Positions 36,075-45,300 of a stretch of 64,000 bases of DNA are shown here, piece after piece. Both the position numbers and the translations under genes were made by a program. The first letter of the stretch is position 1, and each line of letters begins with the position of its first letter. The DNA is from G963669295 sp963669295 (GTDB taxonomy: Bacteria; Bacteroidota; Bacteroidia; Flavobacteriales_D; CALLUQ01). A model generated the notes under the pieces. It had not been told where the DNA came from. It saw only the letters and a program-made list of their open reading frames with translations, and did no database searches. The stretch is taken from positions 3,348,001 through 3,412,000 of the forward strand of contig OY769938.1 of assembly GCA_963669295.1 (NCBI GenBank). The letters are read 5' to 3'.

Positions 36075-37253
36075 ATGTCAAAAAAGATCAATAAAATACT
36101 CTTTCTGCCCAAGTGGTATCCTGATAAATACGATAAACAGTTTGGTATATTTTTTCAGAACCATGCCAAGGCTGTTGCTATGTATGCTTCAGTAGCTTCA
36201 CTTTATGTAACGCCAAACAGCGATCAGAAAGTGAAGTATGAAATTGAAGCAACCAATGAAAACGGATTCCTTGAAGTTAGAATATACTATAGGAAGAATA
36301 ATTCGTCTAATACATTCGTACGTAAGCTCATCAACGGCATCCGCTATGTACGTGGCAATTTTAAAGGACTCAAAGTTGTAAAAAAACAATTTGGTAAGCC
36401 AAGCATTAATCATGTAAATGTGCTGTCGAGACCTGGTGCGATAGCTCTCTGGTTAAAATGGACTACGAGTACCCCTTACGTAATTACTGAGCAATGGACA
36501 GGTTATGCAAACAATAACTTTACACATAAAGCCAAATGGGAGCAAATAGGTTCCAGGTATATAGGCAAAGAGGCAGCAGGAATCCTTACCGTTTCAAACA
36601 GCCTTAAAAGTCATATGCAAAGGCATGGGTTTAACAACAATTTCTATGTTGTAGGGAATATCATTGAAACAATAAAACCAGAATTCAACCCCAAACCAAG
36701 CAATGGTGTGGTAAAAATGATGGCCATTGCAGTGCTCAATGATTTTAACAAGAATGTGAGCGGCCTTATCCGAACCTTTGCTAAGGTAGCCTGCGAGACC
36801 CCGAACATTGAGCTGCATATCATTGGTGGAGGGCCAGATGAATCCATGTTAAGAGAACTGGCCAAAGAAACGGGATTGTACGAAACAAAGATCATCATGT
36901 ACGGCCGAACGATCAATGAGTTTGTATATGAGAAACTGCCCGAAATGGATTTTGTTGTTACCAATAGTAATTTCGAAACGTTTTCTATATCGACTGCTGA
37001 AGCACTGGTTAATGGGAAACCCGTGATCGTTACCCGATGTGGTGGCCCTGAAGAATTTGTAACCGAAGAAGTTGGGATGATCATTGATGCAGCTGCAGAT
37101 GATCAATTAGAAAAAGCAATGCATCACATGATTAAAAATTACCACACTTATTCTCCAAGAACGCTTTACGAATATGCCCATAGCAATTTCAGCTATGAGA
37201 AGGTAGGGAAACATTTCATAGAAATCTATAATACGATCCTACAAAGTCAATAG
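36075..37253 (+). CDS. GT4-family glycosyltransferase
   Basis: 392 aa, GT-B fold. N-terminal FLPKWYPDKYDKQFGIFFQN is typical of GT4 enzymes of Bacteroidota surface-glycan loci; YVITEQWTGYAN and GILTVSNSLKSHM follow, and the C-terminal nucleotide-sugar site has IIGGGPDESML, FVVTNSNFETFSISTAEALV and NGKPVIVTRCGGPEEFV (E-x7-E type). It transfers a sugar from an activated donor at the inner face of the membrane. It is last in the operon, 40 nt after the LuxC-like gene, and suggests that the operon product is attached to, or built into, a glycan or glycolipid. Confidence 0.88.
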   Translation: MSKKINKILFLPKWYPDKYDKQFGIFFQNHAKAVAMYASVASLYVTPNSDQKVKYEIEATNENGFLEVRIYYRKNNSSNTFVRKLINGIRYVRGNFKGLKVVKKQFGKPSINHVNVLSRPGAIALWLKWTTSTPYVITEQWTGYANNNFTHKAKWEQIGSRYIGKEAAGILTVSNSLKSHMQRHGFNNNFYVVGNIIETIKPEFNPKPSNGVVKMMAIAVLNDFNKNVSGLIRTFAKVACETPNIELHIIGGGPDESMLRELAKETGLYETKIIMYGRTINEFVYEKLPEMDFVVTNSNFETFSISTAEALVNGKPVIVTRCGGPEEFVTEEVGMIIDAAADDQLEKAMHHMIKNYHTYSPRTLYEYAHSNFSYEKVGKHFIEIYNTILQSQ

Positions 37254-37417
37254 ATATACACATTATGTTACTCATTTCCCTACGATGTCTGTTACATCAT
37301 GGGCAACTTGATTGTTTTGGCACTCCTTTCGGTTCGCCAGGATTCAAAAACGGGTCATAATGAATGTTTATGCAGAGTGAAAAAAGATAAAGCTTACGGT
37401 CACTTATTTAACACCCC

Positions 37418-38071
37418 TTAAAGATCCTTCAACAGCTTTTTGTTTTCCAACGCCCATTTTACCAGGCTGTTGTTTTCGGGAGGGAGGTTGAGTTTGCGTG
37501 CAATGCGCGAGCGGTAATTTTCTACCGTTTTGGGAGAGAGAAAAAGCTTGTCGGCAATCTCCTTGCTCGAGTTGTTTTCGGCCACCAGCTTTAGTGTTTT
37601 CATCTCTGCTTTGGTAAGGGAAGCAAAGTAGGTGGCAATTTCTTTTTTCTTTTTGAGGTACGACTGATGTTCTTGCAGCTTTTCGTGCAACCCTTTGCCA
37701 ATGAATTGTTGGCCTGCAACTACTTGCTGTATGCATTCCACCAATTCACCGCCCGATTGGTCTTTCAATAAAAAACCATGGGCACCTAAGGTTAAGGCTT
37801 TGTGAAAAATATCACTGTCTTTAAACATGGTAAGAAAAATGACCCGGGTAGGGATGTTTTTTTCCTGAATGGCTTCGCAGGCCTCCAGCCCACTAAGCAC
37901 AGGCATGTCTACATCTAAAATGCACACATCTACAACAATGGTTTCTAACTGCTCCAGCACTTGTGCTCCATTTTCCACTTCTACAATGTCGCAATCCAAT
38001 TGCGAATGTAGGATTTCAATGAGTCCTTTTCTAAAGATCGGGTGATCGTCGGCGACCAGTATACGAATCAT
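37418..38071 (-). CDS. NarL/FixJ-type response regulator
   Basis: 217 aa. Receiver with DDHPIFRKG, Asp53 in ILDVDMPVLSG, FLTMFKDS and LLKDQSG. A LuxR-type helix-turn-helix occupies residues about 148-215 (LTKAEMKTLKLVAENNSSKE, IADKLFLSPKTVENYRSRIA). The start codon overlaps the end of the kinase gene by 4 nt, so both are made together; the kinase is of the matching HisKA_3 type. Confidence 0.93.
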   Translation of the reverse strand: MIRILVADDHPIFRKGLIEILHSQLDCDIVEVENGAQVLEQLETIVVDVCILDVDMPVLSGLEACEAIQEKNIPTRVIFLTMFKDSDIFHKALTLGAHGFLLKDQSGGELVECIQQVVAGQQFIGKGLHEKLQEHQSYLKKKKEIATYFASLTKAEMKTLKLVAENNSSKEIADKLFLSPKTVENYRSRIARKLNLPPENNSLVKWALENKKLLKDL

Positions 38072-40029
38072 TCAACTTGTTTTATACGCACCCGCATCGA
38101 GAACCCTTTCGAGCTTCCCAATTCCAGGGTGCCATTCATGATACGAATACGCTCGGCAATGCTCATCATGCCCATGCCTTGCAGTTTCTTTTTCGAGCTA
38201 ATGCCCACACCATTGTCTTTGTACTCCATCACAATTTCCGAGCCGTAGGCCTGCAATTGCAACTTAATGGCGGTGGCTTTGGCATGCTTCACCGTATTGT
38301 TGATGCACTCCTGTATGATGCGGTACAGGTGCAGCTTTTGGTCGTCGTTAATGTGAGGATCGATGGAGCTGATTTCTGAACTACACACCAAATCGGTGTT
38401 TTGTTCGGTGCGCTCCATGAGTCGCTCAAGGGCTTCGGAAGTGCTTAATTTTTTTAAGAAGGTGGGGTAAAGCGATTGCGAGATTTGTCGGGTGCTTTCA
38501 ATCACATTGCCCAATGCTTCGTTCAGTTGTTCGTAATCGGTAGCTTCGCTATTGGTTTTGTGCAACTCAATCTTGTTGCGAATCATAGAAAGGGTTTGTC
38601 CCAAATCGTCGTGTAGTTCTCGTGCAATTTTGTTGCGTTCGGCCTCAATGTTTTGCAGTTGCTTTTGTGAGTACAATTCTTGTTCGCGCTTCGAAATGCG
38701 TACCTGCCGCAAATACATTAAAATTAAGATGGTGAGTATGGCTGCCACTGCCAATACAATAATTACATTCATGCGCCACTGGCTCAGTGCCTGCTCTTTT
38801 TCCAGCAGCTGGTTTTCAGCTTCGGTCTGGGCCAACTCAAATTCCTTTTCCTTTACGTCGTAGCGAGTTTCCATTTCCGCTACCGAGTTGGCGAAGGTGA
38901 GTTCTTTCAAGCTGTCGCTCAAATCGTTTACAATGCGGTAATGTTCAAGTGCCGTTGCTGCATTGCCCAGGCTATCGTAGGCCCGCGATAAGATGATTTG
39001 TGCCAGGAGTTCGTCTTGCAACAATTGCCGCTCCTTTGCCATCGCCAGCGTACTATCGGCCAACTGTATGGCTAAATTGTAGTCGCCCACTGCTACGCGC
39101 ACCCGAGCCATCGACCCCAGGGTGCGCGGTACGTACAAAGGGTTTTCGGCCGTTACAAAAGCAGTCATGGCCGAGTCGTAATAAGCAATGCTCTCTTCGT
39201 ATTTTTCTTCCTGGTAGTATACTCCCCCAATGTTGAGGTACCCCATGCCTACCTGTATGATGGCTCCTGCCGCTTTGGAGTCGCTTAAGAAAAGGCCAAA
39301 GTATTTGCGCGAGGCTTCGTAGTCTTTATTGCGCAGGTAAGACAAGCCAAGGTTGTTGGCAATGTGGGCACGCAGGCGCGCATTGTTGGTGCGTAGGCAG
39401 TATTCATATCCTTCTGTAAAATGCTCCAATGCCCCATCGTATTCTTCCAAATCGAATTTAAACAAGCCAATGTTGTTGAGTAAGTAGGCATGTTGATAAT
39501 CAAGCCCTTGTTCACGCGCAATCCCAATGGCCTTGGTGTAATAAAACAAGGTGCTGTCCATTTGATACCGTCCCTCCTTGGTTTGGGCATAAATGTTCAG
39601 TCCATCCACCAGGTTGGCGTAGTCTTCGTTTTCTTCCAGCACAGGAAGGTAGCCGCGTAAAATTTCTTCCGCTTCTTTGTTTTGCCCTCGCTCGCCCATG
39701 ATGGCGGCACGCCTTATTTTCGCTTTGTATTCGAGAACGCTGTTATCAGCTTCCAACGCCAGGGTAATGACCTGTTGAAACACGGAGTCGGCCCGCACAT
39801 AATCGCCCATGTAATAGTAAAGGTTGCCATACTCAAGGTGTACCTGCCCTAGCATGTTAGGGTCTTCTCCTGCCATTTCCAACGCCTGCTCCGCCTCGCG
39901 TTGCATGAGTTCAGGATTGGTAGAAGCATGCAGTTTGATTTGTTCTATCAACGCCTCAAACCCTTCCGATTGCGCAGTCGAAGGAAGGCATGCAATGGCA
40001 AGCAAGAGGAGCGAGTAAAGGTATTTCAT
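38068..40029 (-). CDS. TPR-containing HisKA_3 sensor histidine kinase
   Basis: 653 aa with signal peptide (ending PSTAQ). About seven TPR repeats (residues about 60-380) lie in the periplasm, then a coiled coil and one membrane helix (about 418-437, VIIVLAVAAILTILILMYL). The cytoplasmic HisKA_3 dimerisation segment has RNKIARELHDDLGQTLSM (phospho-His473) and the HATPase has QECINNTVKHAKA, DNGVGI and GMGMMSIAERIR. The periplasmic TPRs probably bind a protein or peptide signal. It forms a pair with the downstream NarL-type regulator. Confidence 0.92.
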   Translation of the reverse strand: MKYLYSLLLLAIACLPSTAQSEGFEALIEQIKLHASTNPELMQREAEQALEMAGEDPNMLGQVHLEYGNLYYYMGDYVRADSVFQQVITLALEADNSVLEYKAKIRRAAIMGERGQNKEAEEILRGYLPVLEENEDYANLVDGLNIYAQTKEGRYQMDSTLFYYTKAIGIAREQGLDYQHAYLLNNIGLFKFDLEEYDGALEHFTEGYEYCLRTNNARLRAHIANNLGLSYLRNKDYEASRKYFGLFLSDSKAAGAIIQVGMGYLNIGGVYYQEEKYEESIAYYDSAMTAFVTAENPLYVPRTLGSMARVRVAVGDYNLAIQLADSTLAMAKERQLLQDELLAQIILSRAYDSLGNAATALEHYRIVNDLSDSLKELTFANSVAEMETRYDVKEKEFELAQTEAENQLLEKEQALSQWRMNVIIVLAVAAILTILILMYLRQVRISKREQELYSQKQLQNIEAERNKIARELHDDLGQTLSMIRNKIELHKTNSEATDYEQLNEALGNVIESTRQISQSLYPTFLKKLSTSEALERLMERTEQNTDLVCSSEISSIDPHINDDQKLHLYRIIQECINNTVKHAKATAIKLQLQAYGSEIVMEYKDNGVGISSKKKLQGMGMMSIAERIRIMNGTLELGSSKGFSMRVRIKQVE

Positions 40030-40464
40030 GGTACAGGCAGCTTAGCGGCAGCAAGTTAGTAGCGTGCCTTAAATGTACAAAAACATTGCGGGATGGCATC
40101 CTTTTCGGCACTTAGGAAGTGCAGCAAAGCATAAATAAGCCAAATGAAAGGAGGTATGTTAAGAACAATAAAAAACCCGAAAATTGCCGTTTTGGCCTTT
40201 AAATTCAAAGGAGAGAAGAATTTTATGATCAATGCTTTGGATTCAATGTCAGCTAGTTATGGTAGGTGTTTGTTGCTGAAAGTAGGGGAGATAGATTAAA
40301 TACGTATTAATACCTATATGATTTGTTGAGCCCTTTGCGTAAGTTTAATCCGTAATGCTTCAAGCAAATGAGTTGTAACTACCCGATTTACAAAGAACTG
40401 GTTAAGCATATTACAAGTGCCGTAAAATGATAAATAAGCTGGAAAGCTTTTAAGAAGGTTTACC
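40030..40464. other. Intergenic region with a possible 47-codon open frame
   Basis: 435 nt between divergent genes. An ATG at 40156 preceded by AGGAGG opens 47 codons (MLRTIKNPKIAVLAFKF...) to TAA at 40299. The AGGAGG is only one base from the ATG, too close for a normal site, and the peptide matches nothing that I know, so I do not call a gene. No tRNA or strong hairpin is seen. Confidence 0.3.
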
Positions 40465-41919
40465 TTGAAAAAATTATCCCATCAACCCATTACTTCACAT
40501 GCCAATGCCAACCATGTGGCGACTGCTTCTAATGCTGCTCGTACAACAGTTGCAACGCACCCCAACATCATTCAACGGGCCATTGGCAATGGAGCGGTGG
40601 TAAACGACCGGGTGGTGCTAAAAAGCAATTATGAAACCTACACTGTTACTCAAGTCAACGGAGGAGAACCGCTATATAAAATAAAGTTGGATCAACAAGG
40701 CGGTATGGAAGTAGAACCTGTTGATGTGCGATCGGATGATGATGCCTATGAGCTGTATAAAAAAAGCAACAGACCCAGGCCGGAAAATGCAACCATGATC
40801 GGATTAATGGCCAAATTTATGACGGCCAAAAGTCGGCTCGACCATTTTGCAGCCCATTCTGCTTACAGGATTCAAGGAGGGGTAAACCGGTTCAAAGATC
40901 CGGATGCTACTGATCCGTACGAAAACTCTTCTTCTGCCCCATTTTCAAAAGATCACTATGAAACTTTTTGGCACGATCACATTCAGGCAATTGCCAATCA
41001 AGACATTAGCGACAAAGTAGAAAGCACGGGAGATGGAAGAATCAGAACCCGAACGCTTGCAGGCTGGAATAACCATACGGTATGGAACGACCGAACGGCA
41101 GTAGCAAATAAAGGACGGATGCTGTCGGTAAACTCCAGCAGGGGGCAAAGCTATGTGTTGTTGAGCGAGGCCGATAGTACTTCCAACAGTGAAGACTATG
41201 TGATTGATACCCAGGATGCAGCAGGTAAAAACCCTTCTCAATCATTAAGCACAGCCTTTGGGAAAATTCAGAAGGGTAACTCTCATGCCGACATCATGCA
41301 CCTGATGAAGACGCTTGCTGCCGGAGGGAAAGTAGATGATATTGATACTGCTGAACTCAATACCTTGATTCAACAAACGCCCTACAACCAAACCTGGCTG
41401 GCCAGTAAATTTCGTTTTCAGGGCAAGCACGAGTGGGTGCCATCCAACATGGTATACAACGTAATTAAAAAAGCGGAAGATGACGGTCAAAATGCCAGTT
41501 GGATTGATTTGCAAGACAAGCTGGCTTCCGATACAGGTGATTTAATTTTTAAACCCAATAAAGCAAAACCCGAGGCGGAAGTAGATGGAACAACCAACTC
41601 ACTACAGGGGCACAGTGGTGCCATTTATGGCCAACGAGCAGGGAAGAGCAATAAGCCACTTACACAAGGGCAAGCTAATTTTCATGATGAACTGCGTCAG
41701 CGTTTCATGGCTGCTGCTACCCCTAAAAATTGCGTTGATGCGCTAAAAATAGTGGCCACCAATTGGATATGGAACAACGAACAGGCACCTTTTCACAACA
41801 AACATTCAAGGGGCGGAGGCAATACGGGTACTACAGATACAGCTACCTTAAAAGCTGAACAACCAGCAGCATACACCCGGGTAATGGATAAGTTTGACAA
41901 CGTAAAAGCTCAACTCTAA
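40465..41919 (+). CDS. Large protein of unknown function
   Basis: 484 aa starting at a TTG; AAGAAGG lies six bases before it and no ATG occurs until residue 87. There is no signal peptide, T9SS tail or membrane helix. The first 45 residues are low-complexity (Ala, Thr, His, Asn) followed by HPNIIQRAIGNGAVVND, reminiscent of disordered leaders before an IQR motif in proteins linked to contractile injection systems; that is a weak resemblance. The remainder is hydrophilic, with HFAAHSAYRIQGGVNRFKD, KGRMLSVNSSRGQSYVLLSE and NCVDALKIVATNWIWNNEQ segments. I do not recognise a domain. It stands alone, with more than 400 nt on each side. Confidence 0.6.
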   Translation: MKKLSHQPITSHANANHVATASNAARTTVATHPNIIQRAIGNGAVVNDRVVLKSNYETYTVTQVNGGEPLYKIKLDQQGGMEVEPVDVRSDDDAYELYKKSNRPRPENATMIGLMAKFMTAKSRLDHFAAHSAYRIQGGVNRFKDPDATDPYENSSSAPFSKDHYETFWHDHIQAIANQDISDKVESTGDGRIRTRTLAGWNNHTVWNDRTAVANKGRMLSVNSSRGQSYVLLSEADSTSNSEDYVIDTQDAAGKNPSQSLSTAFGKIQKGNSHADIMHLMKTLAAGGKVDDIDTAELNTLIQQTPYNQTWLASKFRFQGKHEWVPSNMVYNVIKKAEDDGQNASWIDLQDKLASDTGDLIFKPNKAKPEAEVDGTTNSLQGHSGAIYGQRAGKSNKPLTQGQANFHDELRQRFMAAATPKNCVDALKIVATNWIWNNEQAPFHNKHSRGGGNTGTTDTATLKAEQPAAYTRVMDKFDNVKAQL

Positions 41920-42323
41920 CAACCTGGGCTTGCCCCCTTATATAGCTGACAGTTGTATGGGTGGTTCATCTAACTAAAGACCAGGCTGCAATTGAATAGT
42001 AATGTGTACTCAAGCATGAACAACTATTTATCATTCAGCCCTTTACTTATGTTTTCTTCACACGAATGTTCTTGATGAAGAGCATCATACCCAATAAGTA
42101 CATTCAAAACACTTCTTCATCATTGTTTACCCACTACAATTGAGGAGTATCACTCTTGCATGGCCAAAAAATGATCGCTGAAACGCGAGGTCGTACAAAT
42201 ACTGAATGGATTTAGTAGGCATTCCTAACAAAAATTGGGGGGCTGCCCCCCTTGAAAGGAGAAAATGGATGGTATTTCTTTGAGCTACCAAACTTAACCT
42301 CTACCTCATTAACGCTAACTATA
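41920..42323. other. Intergenic region with a G/C hairpin upstream of the adhesin gene
   Basis: 404 nt without a gene. The only structure is GGGGGGC-T-GCCCCCC at 42237-42251, a 7-bp all-G/C stem with a single-base centre, 73 nt before the adhesin ATG. On the minus strand it is followed by AATTTTTG, so it could end minus-strand transcription, but no gene lies on that strand here. Confidence 0.5.
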
Positions 42324-45300
42324 ATGAGTGCTTTGCTAAAAACGACCCGAAAACTCTCCTGCCTTGCTATGGCCATACTTCCCATTTCTTTATGGGCACA
42401 AAGTTGGCAAGCCGACTTAGGCGAACACAAAGGATTTATTAAAAACGAAGGCCAATTTGAAGTGCATGGCCCCGAATACCGCGAACAGCCGGTAGTATAT
42501 GCTTACGATGGTGTAGGCGAAGACTACTTATTTACAGCAGCAGGGGTGATCCTTGAATTCAGCGACATCAAAAAGGCCAGGAAAAGCGAGGCTGAAAAGA
42601 AGGCCCGTGCCGAACGAAAAAAGCAAGGGTTCAACACCCTGAAAGAGTGGCAGGATTTTGAGCGTGCGGGTACACGGCTCGACATCACCTACGATCAATT
42701 GCAAGTGCAATGGATAGGAGCCAACCCCAATGCCCTCATTGTTCCCGGCAAAAAACAATTAAACCACCACAGTTATTCCTATGAAAACAATGCCGGTAAA
42801 GAGGTGAATGTCAATAACATTCCAGCCTACGAAATGCTTACCTATAAGAACCTATATCCCAACATTGATGTGGTGTATGAATTTCACCCTGATGGAGGGT
42901 TTAAGTACTCGGTAATTGTACACCCCGGTGGCGATGTGTCGCAAGTGCAATTGCGCTACTCAAAAACGGGAGTGTTGGAAAACAATGGTGCCATTACCAC
43001 TGCCACCAACTTTGGCCCGGTAGTAGACCACGCACCGTTTACCTTTTATGAGGGCAACCAACAACGCATCATCACCTCACGCTACCTGTTGAGTGGCAAT
43101 ACCATTAGCTTTGAGGTAGGGCAGTACGATAACAGCGAAACCATTGTCATCGATCCGTGGACCCAAACACCATCATTTAATACCAACTGGGACTGTATTT
43201 GGGAGTGCGAGCGCGATGCGGCGGGCAATGTATATGTTATTGGAGGGGTAATGCCCTTGCAATTGCTGAAATACAATGCTGGTGGGGTGCTGCAATGGAC
43301 CTACAACACTCCTTACGATACCACCGCATGGCTGGGCGTTTTTGCTACCGACGATGCTGGGAACTCATATGTAACCAATGGCTCTACTGCCCAAATTCAA
43401 ATGGTTAATACAGGTGGTGGTGTGGTGTGGAACAACCCTTCTCCCGGAGGGCTGTTTAGCAGCACTGAATTTTGGAACATAGCGTTTAACTGCGACCAAA
43501 CCCGACTGGTTATTGGTGGTACTGGTGGAATACTTCCTCCCGAGCCTTATATCTACGATATCGACATGGCTACGGGCAATGTGCTGAGCAGTGTGAAGGT
43601 CACCGAATCGACCATTGCCGGACTACCACCCAACACACAAGAAGTGCGTTCTATCACGGCGACCGAAAATGAAAAATATTATTTCCTTACCCACGACTCC
43701 ATTGGCTATGTAGAGCAAGGGCTTACCTTATGCCCTGGCCAAAATGCGCCTTTTCATGTAGAAAATGGCGGCTATGATTTGGGGTATAAATGCGAGAATT
43801 GGCGGTACAACAACACTGGAGTTGAAGCCATTGCTTACTATGGCGGTTTCATCTTTGTGAACCGTGGCGACCGATTGGACAAGCGCGACTTTAACACCGC
43901 CAACATCATTGCTTCAGCCGCCATTCCTGGAGGGGTATTTACCAATGTATTTTTAGGAGGCAACCAGCTGGAGAACAGCGGCATTGAAATTGACGATTGC
44001 GGTAACATCTTTGTTGGTGCCAGCAATGGCGTGGTGCAGTTCGATCAAAATCTCAATGTTACTGCCACCTTTCCAACCACCTTTAATGTATACGATGTAG
44101 CAGTTACCTCTACTGGTGAAGTGGCGGCAGCAGGATCTACTGGCGATGCCAATTCAAACAGCCGAACAGGAACCGTTCAAACCTTTGCAGCAGGGGCATG
44201 CGCCCCACAAGCTACGGTATGTTGCAACCCTTCGGTATGTCCGGTAGAGCCATTGTGTACTTCTGATGCGCCAGTTACCTTCACCACCTACACCCCTGGA
44301 GGCACATGGAGCACCGGCCCTGGTTTCGATCCCAATACGGGGACCTTCGATCCCGGAGCTGCAGGAGCAGGAACCTATACCTTTTATTATACCATTACGT
44401 GTGGCACCGATTCGGTAACTGTTGTGGTGAGCGATTGCAACCCTATGTCTATTTGCGTAGAAACCAATGGCGACCTCACCGTATCTGGTGGCACCGGCCC
44501 TTTCAACTGGCTGGAGCCTACCACCACGCAAGATTGTAGCGCCTGCCTTGTTGGGTGTATCATTCCAGCAGGCTGTGCAGTAAATGTATTGTCGTGGTCG
44601 TCTTTTGCTACCGGCACTACCGTTACTCCTTATGCTGGAGCCGATTCGGTAGCTGTAGTAGATGCCATGGGCGATACCTTGTTTGTATACGACATTACTA
44701 CCCTGCCACCATGTGGCGCGATATGCGATGCCACCATCGACCCGGCAGGCCCTTATTGTGTGAACGATGCACCTGTAAATTTAACCGCTGCCGATCCGGG
44801 AGGCACCTGGTCAGGTACTGGCATTACTGATGCCGTGAATGGTACCTTCGATCCCGCTACCGCTGGTGCAGGTACACACACCATCACCTATACGCTGGGG
44901 TGTGGCAGCTCCGATACGGAAACCATTACGGTAAACCCGCTCGACGATGCCACCTTTAGCTACGCACAAGCGTCGTATTGTTTAACTGATCCCAATCCAA
45001 CGCCAACCGTTACCGGATTGGGAGGAGGTAGTTTTGCTATTGATAATGGAGGAACCATCAACACCACCACTGGCGAGATTGACCTGGCCGGTAGTGGTGC
45101 GGGTTCTTACGTGGTGACCTATACCACCAATGGCACCTGCCCCAACAGCAGTACGTTTAACATTACCATTACTGCCGGTGCTGATGCCACCATCGATCCT
45201 GCCGGCCCATTTTGTGAAAATGCTGCGGCCACCAACCTCACGGCAGCCGATCCGGGAGGTACCTGGTCGGGTACTGGCATTACCGATGCTGTGAACGGCA

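Noticed and set aside
40156..40299. 47-codon gene preceded by AGGAGG
   Set aside because: The AGGAGG is only one base from the ATG and the peptide has no recognised feature; kept as an open question only.
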